Part shown: positions 59,355-64,000 of the stretch, one piece after another
Position numbering within the stretch: the first letter of the stretch is position 1
Layout: the number at the start of each line of letters is the position of its first letter
Assembly (NCBI GenBank): GCA_014898415.1
Contig: RCTD01000032.1
Span: forward strand, 248,001-312,000
Direction of reading: 5' to 3'
DNA: 64,000 nt
Source: Stromatinia cepivora
Taxonomy: Eukaryota; Ascomycota; Leotiomycetes; Helotiales; Sclerotiniaceae
Program-made: the position numbers and the translations under genes
The notes under the pieces: generated by a model
Databases searched by the model: none
Told to the model about the DNA's origin: nothing
What the model saw: the letters and a program-made list of their open reading frames with translations, nothing else

Positions 59355-60170
59355 TGATTTAAGGAAATGTAATAAATGTACAACAGCATATGGGACGTAG
59401 TAATGGGTTTACAAAAGGAATTGAAGCACGATGATGAACATCTCCTACAAATTATCAACACCTGTATTTTTGGTCGTGCGTGCAGCGGCAGCGCCTCTTG
59501 ACGAAGCCTTTAAAGAATTCCGCATTATTAGAGTAATCGAATGATGGATAGGTCTGGATGCATATCTGCCCGACGTTTCTAGTAAGTGCTCGCACAATGC
59601 TGGTAGATGCATATGTGGAGCGCTATGTAGCAACCGGACTTACGTGAGTCAACTCGTGGCGGAACGGGAGCTTGCTCTTTTGATGTCTAATAAATTGCAT
59701 GTACACACAACCTCTGGCACAGTTAGGTGAAGGAGGCACAGGGTGCCTCGTGATGGGATTTTACGTTGGACAAAAGAGCAGGCAGCATTGTACTGTTATA
59801 AAAGGGGAAGTGTATACAAATCCTAAAAGGCCTACTCCCAATGCTCCAAGTTTTAGACACGTACCTTAAACTTAAGCTTTGATTTTTCTCATATGTGTGA
59901 AACATTCTATATTCAGGTCTCACGGCTTGTTTCGATCCCTTTTGAACCTCTCCTTTCAAGCAAAAATACTTTATTTATCAAGTAATAAGAATCGGATGAA
60001 TGCGCCTATTCAGATACTTTTTCTACCATCTACATCAACAACCACCTGAAAGTCCGCTTAGTCACTCCTCACCCCTTCATTATCTTAACCTATACCGCTT
60101 CCAATTTCAACAACTTCATGGGGCAGAATTGGTGAATTAACAACCACAATCATATTCACGAAACTCTATC
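59355..60170. other. intergenic
   Basis: A minus-strand path with an ATG near 59699, donor GTAAGT near 59642 and an acceptor near 59580 would encode only about 35 residues in one frame. Evidence is too weak for a gene. Nothing else recognised. Confidence 0.45.
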
Positions 60171-61049
60171 ATGACAATATCACAAACACAGCGCCCCGGT
60201 CTGCAGACTAATATATCACCACCAGCATCCTCACATAAATCACAAGTGCGAGAAAGAGTCTGGGAAGAACTCCGCTATGTAGCTATTCCCGACTCACGCT
60301 TCGACCACGATTACTCCTCGTTCATTTGTGATTTCGTGGGATCAAATGATGCGGGCCGGCAGTTAATCGGCTTACCATGTTATACATCTGCAGAAACAAT
60401 CTTTATAACCCCCGATAATTGTCTTCAGGAACTGCGATGTCAAGCCCTGAAAGATGGAAAGGTTGTTGTTTGTACGACGTATGGGATTAAGAGGGGATTC
60501 TTCCTTTTGAATCCAAAGGAGATACCTGAACGGAAGTGGGAGGTCGCCAGTTACTTGGATGGCATGGAAAGATATGGTCGACCCATTACATTAACGGAAA
60601 TACGAGGCGAGGGACTACGCATATCATTGATGGTAACCGGCACAGGAGCCATAAACTACAAAGGTCTTCGATTTGGAAAGGGTCATGGATTTTTCGATTT
60701 AGAATGGGGAATGTTGTATTCCATAGGGGCCGTAAACAAAGATACGAAAACGGTAGCGTTAGTCCATGAGTGCCAGGTGCTGGATGAAGAATTTAAAGGG
60801 GAACAGTGGGATACGGGATGCGACTTTGTTGTAACGGACAAAAGAGTTGTTACAGTCTCTGGCGCTGCAAAACCTGGATATGGAATAATATGGGATAAAT
60901 TGGAAAAGGGAATGATGGATGATATTGAATCCCTAAGGGAGCTGCAAACTATTATCTCGCCTCCGGAATTGAAATCTCCACAGGAGCATACTATGGACTT
61001 CCAGGAGGAGGCAAGGTTGTATATGGATTATGCAAGTTTTGATTTTTAG
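60171..61049 (+). CDS. 5-formyltetrahydrofolate cyclo-ligase-family protein
   Basis: Single exon, 292 residues. It belongs to the 5-FTHF cyclo-ligase (methenyl-THF synthetase)/MTHFSD superfamily, which in its classical form converts 5-formyl-THF to 5,10-methenyl-THF using ATP. The signature glycine loop is present as LRFGKGHGFFDLEWG, residues 166-180 (family GxGxGxYDxxL). The N-terminus has RERVWEELR, matching the usual start helix, although the usual basic ATP-contact residues of the true enzyme are not obvious. It is longer than bacterial FTHF ligases (about 190). It may be a paralogue rather than the folate enzyme itself. The start ATG is the first in frame. Confidence 0.85.
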   Translation: MTISQTQRPGLQTNISPPASSHKSQVRERVWEELRYVAIPDSRFDHDYSSFICDFVGSNDAGRQLIGLPCYTSAETIFITPDNCLQELRCQALKDGKVVVCTTYGIKRGFFLLNPKEIPERKWEVASYLDGMERYGRPITLTEIRGEGLRISLMVTGTGAINYKGLRFGKGHGFFDLEWGMLYSIGAVNKDTKTVALVHECQVLDEEFKGEQWDTGCDFVVTDKRVVTVSGAAKPGYGIIWDKLEKGMMDDIESLRELQTIISPPELKSPQEHTMDFQEEARLYMDYASFDF

Positions 61050-62285
61050 AGCGGGAAGGGGGGTCAGAGAATGCATATTGAGCGATTTTGGATTTATTAG
61101 GTGGCAGTTGATTAATAGCAATGCGATTCTATACATTGCCTGGATTGCTAATTTCAGCACACTCACATGACATATTCTCAACGTCAGTCCTTGATATCTA
61201 TAACATGAATGCCTTTAGGATGTGTAAAAGTTACAGCAAAGAATGATGGTAAGTTATCACTCGAAAGGATCTAGGATCCATACATTGTTGTATCTAGTGT
61301 TGTTGATACAGGGCTTTGAAGGCAGGCAGCTTCACAAGCTCAAACCATTGTTTTGGTCTATTCTCAATTCTCAATTCTCAATTACTGTCCTGGCAAGAAA
61401 CCATGAAGATACCCATCACCTCAAAGGGCAAACACATCTTGCTTTCCCCCAGATTAAAGTATGGGAGAAAGAGTAAGAGTTCTGGTCCAAGCTCACCGCA
61501 CACCATTCGAATTCATGACAGAATTCCTACAAAAACCATGTTTTCTTATACAAAATTAAATATTGAATAACTTTTTCAATATTAAAATAAAATAATTGAG
61601 ATTTTGAAATATAATAATTAAATATAATCGAATCATAAAAAATAATATATTTTATTTTTTATAATTTTTATTCAAAAGTTATATTAATTTAAAATTTAAA
61701 ATCTTATAAAATTTCGAATATATAATATTTTTTCTATATAAAATAAACATTTTTTTTGAACTTTTTTGTTTTTTTGATTTCGAATATATATAATTTCAAA
61801 ATAAAAATATTTAAAATATTCTATTTAATTTTTTAATAAATTTCGATTAATTATTTTTATATAGATATAGATTTTGATAAATTATTTTAATTTTTCATAT
61901 AAATAATAAAGATTTGAAAAATTGAAACATTGTGAATTTTGATGTGATTTCGCTTAGTATACAGCGAGTCTGGACCAGAACTCTTACATCCACGAAACAA
62001 AACAAACACATCTCCACTTTGTACACCATGCGATACCCAACGCATATATCCGGGTTTCGTGACCACAAAATATATGTATCCACAGGTATTCTAGAGTCTG
62101 TATTCATGGTTGATTCAATAGCCTCTTTGCACGCTCTGAACTCATATCACTCAGAGCCCTATGTGATTTAATAACATAAGGACTATTGGTAAACAATTGC
62201 GGCGCCACCGTATAGATCATAGTTAAGAGAGCTTCAGCTTCTACCGGTGCAAATGTTTGAGCCAAAAGTAATCTATGAGCATGGT
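61050..62285. other. intergenic with AT-rich island
   Basis: Bases 61555-61930 are an AT-rich island resembling the left-hand block in composition, probably a small RIP-altered repeat remnant. The open stretches 61243-61476, 61316-61570 and 61895-62171 have no motif. Confidence 0.55.
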
Positions 62286-62880
62286 TCGCTAATATGCTTC
62301 TTCTCGTGTCCCTCCTTGTGCATATGGTTCCTCAGTACATTTCTGAACTACATCTCGCGTTGCGTCTGTAATAGCCGTTATGATATTGATTCCCTCAATT
62401 CCAGCCCTCTCTTCCAGCTGGCAAGGAACTCCATCTGGAAGAAGAGGTATGGCGGCTGCTGGAGTAAGAACAGCTACGTAACTGATAATCATGCCTGAAA
62501 CGGCCAAAACTCCGCCGTTTGGAAATAATCAATTAGCATCCAGTGCCCACTTTCCCAGACGTAAATTGCGGCTAGAGTCACTTGTATAATCATCAACCCA
62601 AGATGTGCGTCTAGGTGCACGCTCAGTCGGAAGATCAAACCCCCATAAAATCATCCTCGGTGTGATGCCGGCGCTAAGGAAGAGATTCAAGTGCTTTCCA
62701 TCTTCTAGATAGTACCAACAAATATCTCTAAAAATCTCTTTGTTTGAAACAGTTTGGCTGTAATTTGGTTGGAGCTCTGGAACTGTAGAGTCGCATGCAA
62801 GACTGAGAAGAGCCTAAATCTGATATCTAGAATTCGCAGCACCTATTGGAACTCCATCTATAATCTGAGCAATGGGTTAG
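62286..62880 (-). pseudogene. decayed gene of unknown family
   Basis: One minus-strand frame reads coding-like from about 62875 to the stop at 62289-62291. The frame includes VPIGAANS, VPELQPNY, EIFRDICWYYLEDGK, AGITPRMILWGFDLP, WVDDYTSD and LPDGVPCQLEERAGIEG. It is broken by TAG (near 62822) and TGA (near 62530) with no GT-AG intron that removes them. An acceptor-like CTAACCCATTGCTCAG precedes it, so an upstream exon once existed. Composition is normal genic DNA. The two stops could come from CpA-to-TpA changes. Product not recognised. Confidence 0.5.
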
Positions 62881-63396
62881 TTGTTTCGAATTCTTTTTTT
62901 CTCCGAGACGAATCGCAAAATTTATCAACGACTGTTCACCGCTCTCTAGGATACTCATAATGAATTTGTTCCAATATCGATTTTGAGATCTGAGTTGATT
63001 CTGCGTCGCTGGGAGAATTCAAACTCTAGGTTTGATGAGAAATGTAATCTTGGTGAATGGAGAAGTATCAATTGGACGGTCAATACGTGGCTATGGCAAT
63101 GACAGAGACACCGAGGAAGGAAGCAATGAAAAATTCCTAACCCTGACAAAAAAGTAGTGAATAACTTTTAAGTCGCAGAGGAGAAACCACCTAGTCGGGA
63201 AGCACTTTTCGTGATTGCGCTTCATTGCCAATATCTACTTACAGTCTCACAGCCACTTGACATGAATGTGAGACCAGTTGCCCAAGTCATTGAAAGCGCA
63301 GGACATATTAAAATGACAATGCAAACTTCTCCTACAGGCCATTTATCGAATCGACAAAGAATACCAACTTGCAACTTGACCTTCATGATATTGGCG
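62881..63396. other. no gene recognised
   Basis: Sequence between two gene fragments. The plus frame 63211-63396 is open upstream of the GNAT fragment but has no ATG-linked homology. Possibly the remnant first exon of the decayed minus-strand gene. Confidence 0.45.
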
Positions 63397-63684
63397 ATGG
63401 CATCAAATCTCCAATGTCTCGAATTTGAGAGCGAAGATGACTTCAAAGAAATGATGCCAGCTTGTTGGGAAGCATTTGAAAACCCTTTCAGTTCCTATCT
63501 TCGAATAGTTTTTTATCTCGAGGGCACCTCCTCACAGGAACGAGAACGATCTATGCAGAGAGCTATGACTTCTGTCATGATGCAACATGCACAGAGTGCT
63601 TCTAATAGCTATTGGATGAAAGTCATCGAACCAACATATGGAAAATTGGTGGGAGCCGCAAATTGGATTACATGGAGCTATTAA
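63397..63684 (+). pseudogene. truncated GNAT acetyltransferase N-terminus
   Basis: 95 codons from ATG 63397. The N-terminal part matches fungal GNAT-family acetyltransferases: CWEAFENPFSSYLRI, ERSMQRAMTSVM and NSYWMKVIEPTYGKLVGAANW, i.e. the first helix and the beta strands before the acetyl-CoA loop. The frame then ends at a stop (GAANWITWSY), so the acetyl-CoA-binding R/QxxGxG/A motif and the rest of the domain are missing. No continuation was seen in the following 300 bp. Either the gene is truncated or an intron and the remaining exons lie beyond the window. The upstream in-frame extension to 63211 is not conserved-looking. Confidence 0.65.
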
Positions 63685-64000
63685 CACGATGCTAATTATA
63701 ATTCTTTTACGCTGAATTCAATTCGCGTGGCTGGAACCACCTTGAGATATCTCCAAGGATAATCATGAATCATGTGCCAAATGCATGCACAATCCTTTTA
63801 CGGATAAATATTTAACCGAGATTTACATGGCTTAAAATAACACTCTTGGATAATGCTTTAATTAGCCGCCGGTCTACCTAGTTTAGTACCTTTCAACTTC
63901 CCCCAAAAAGTCATATGTTCTAAATATATTTAATCAACGGGGTCGTCCTTTGGATAGTTGTCATGTCAAGACACCTTTCTCCCCTTTAAGATCACTAAAA
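63685..64000. other. no gene recognised
   Basis: No coding signal, repeat or RNA gene could be supported in the last 316 bp. Confidence 0.5.

Overview
The window comes from a filamentous ascomycete. Genes carry short 48-220 bp GT-AG introns with CTAAC-type branch points. The gene content is ordinary fungal housekeeping plus plant-cell-wall and signalling functions. About 28 kb is extremely AT-rich, repetitive DNA in which transposons have decayed almost only by C-to-T and G-to-A transitions, the mark of repeat-induced point mutation (RIP). This two-compartment layout resembles Leotiomycetes such as Sclerotiniaceae, but species cannot be fixed from sequence alone.

Bases 1 to about 28,050 are a transposon graveyard with readable stratigraphy. 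From left to right: (a) a minus-strand Ty1/copia relic running off the left edge, with its 309-bp 5' LTR at 4058-4366; (b) AT-rich sequence I could not assign, with a fragment of that family's 5' region; (c) a plus-strand copia relic (reverse transcriptase to RNase H, about 9.2-10.3 kb); (d) a Ty3/gypsy chromovirus, 10374-23391, with two 291-bp LTRs and target duplication ATTGT; (e) inside it a second copia element, 17274-22829, with two 166-bp LTRs and target duplication GAAAG; (f) further copies of the first LTR family at 25169-25477 (+) and 26378-26898 (-); (g) inside the latter an almost unmutated 207-bp solo LTR, 26601-26807, with target duplication TTAGT. All boundaries were read directly from the sequence.

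At about 28,050 base composition changes abruptly and a gene-dense region begins. On the minus strand: chl1 (Fe-S DNA helicase, sister-chromatid cohesion), rpn12 (26S proteasome lid), and a two-finger CCCH zinc-finger protein with a 13-nt micro-exon. After a 3.4-kb gap come an F-box protein (+), a small proline-rich membrane protein (-), a (TTAGTTC)34 array, an EI24-family membrane protein (-) divergent from an ankyrin-repeat protein (+), a cysteine-rich cell-surface-like protein (-), a secreted CE1 acetylxylan/feruloyl esterase (+) with XlnR/Xyr1-like promoter motifs, a secreted M28 aminopeptidase (-), a seven-exon PAS hybrid histidine kinase (-) whose phospho-acceptor histidine sits on a 30-nt exon, a Coa6-like mitochondrial CHCH protein (+), and a 5-formyl-THF cyclo-ligase-family protein (+).

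The last 3 kb again holds decaying material: an AT-rich island, a stop-riddled gene on the minus strand and a truncated GNAT acetyltransferase on the plus strand. The gene models do not form a biosynthetic cluster or an operon-like system. They look like independent genes beside a RIP-silenced block.
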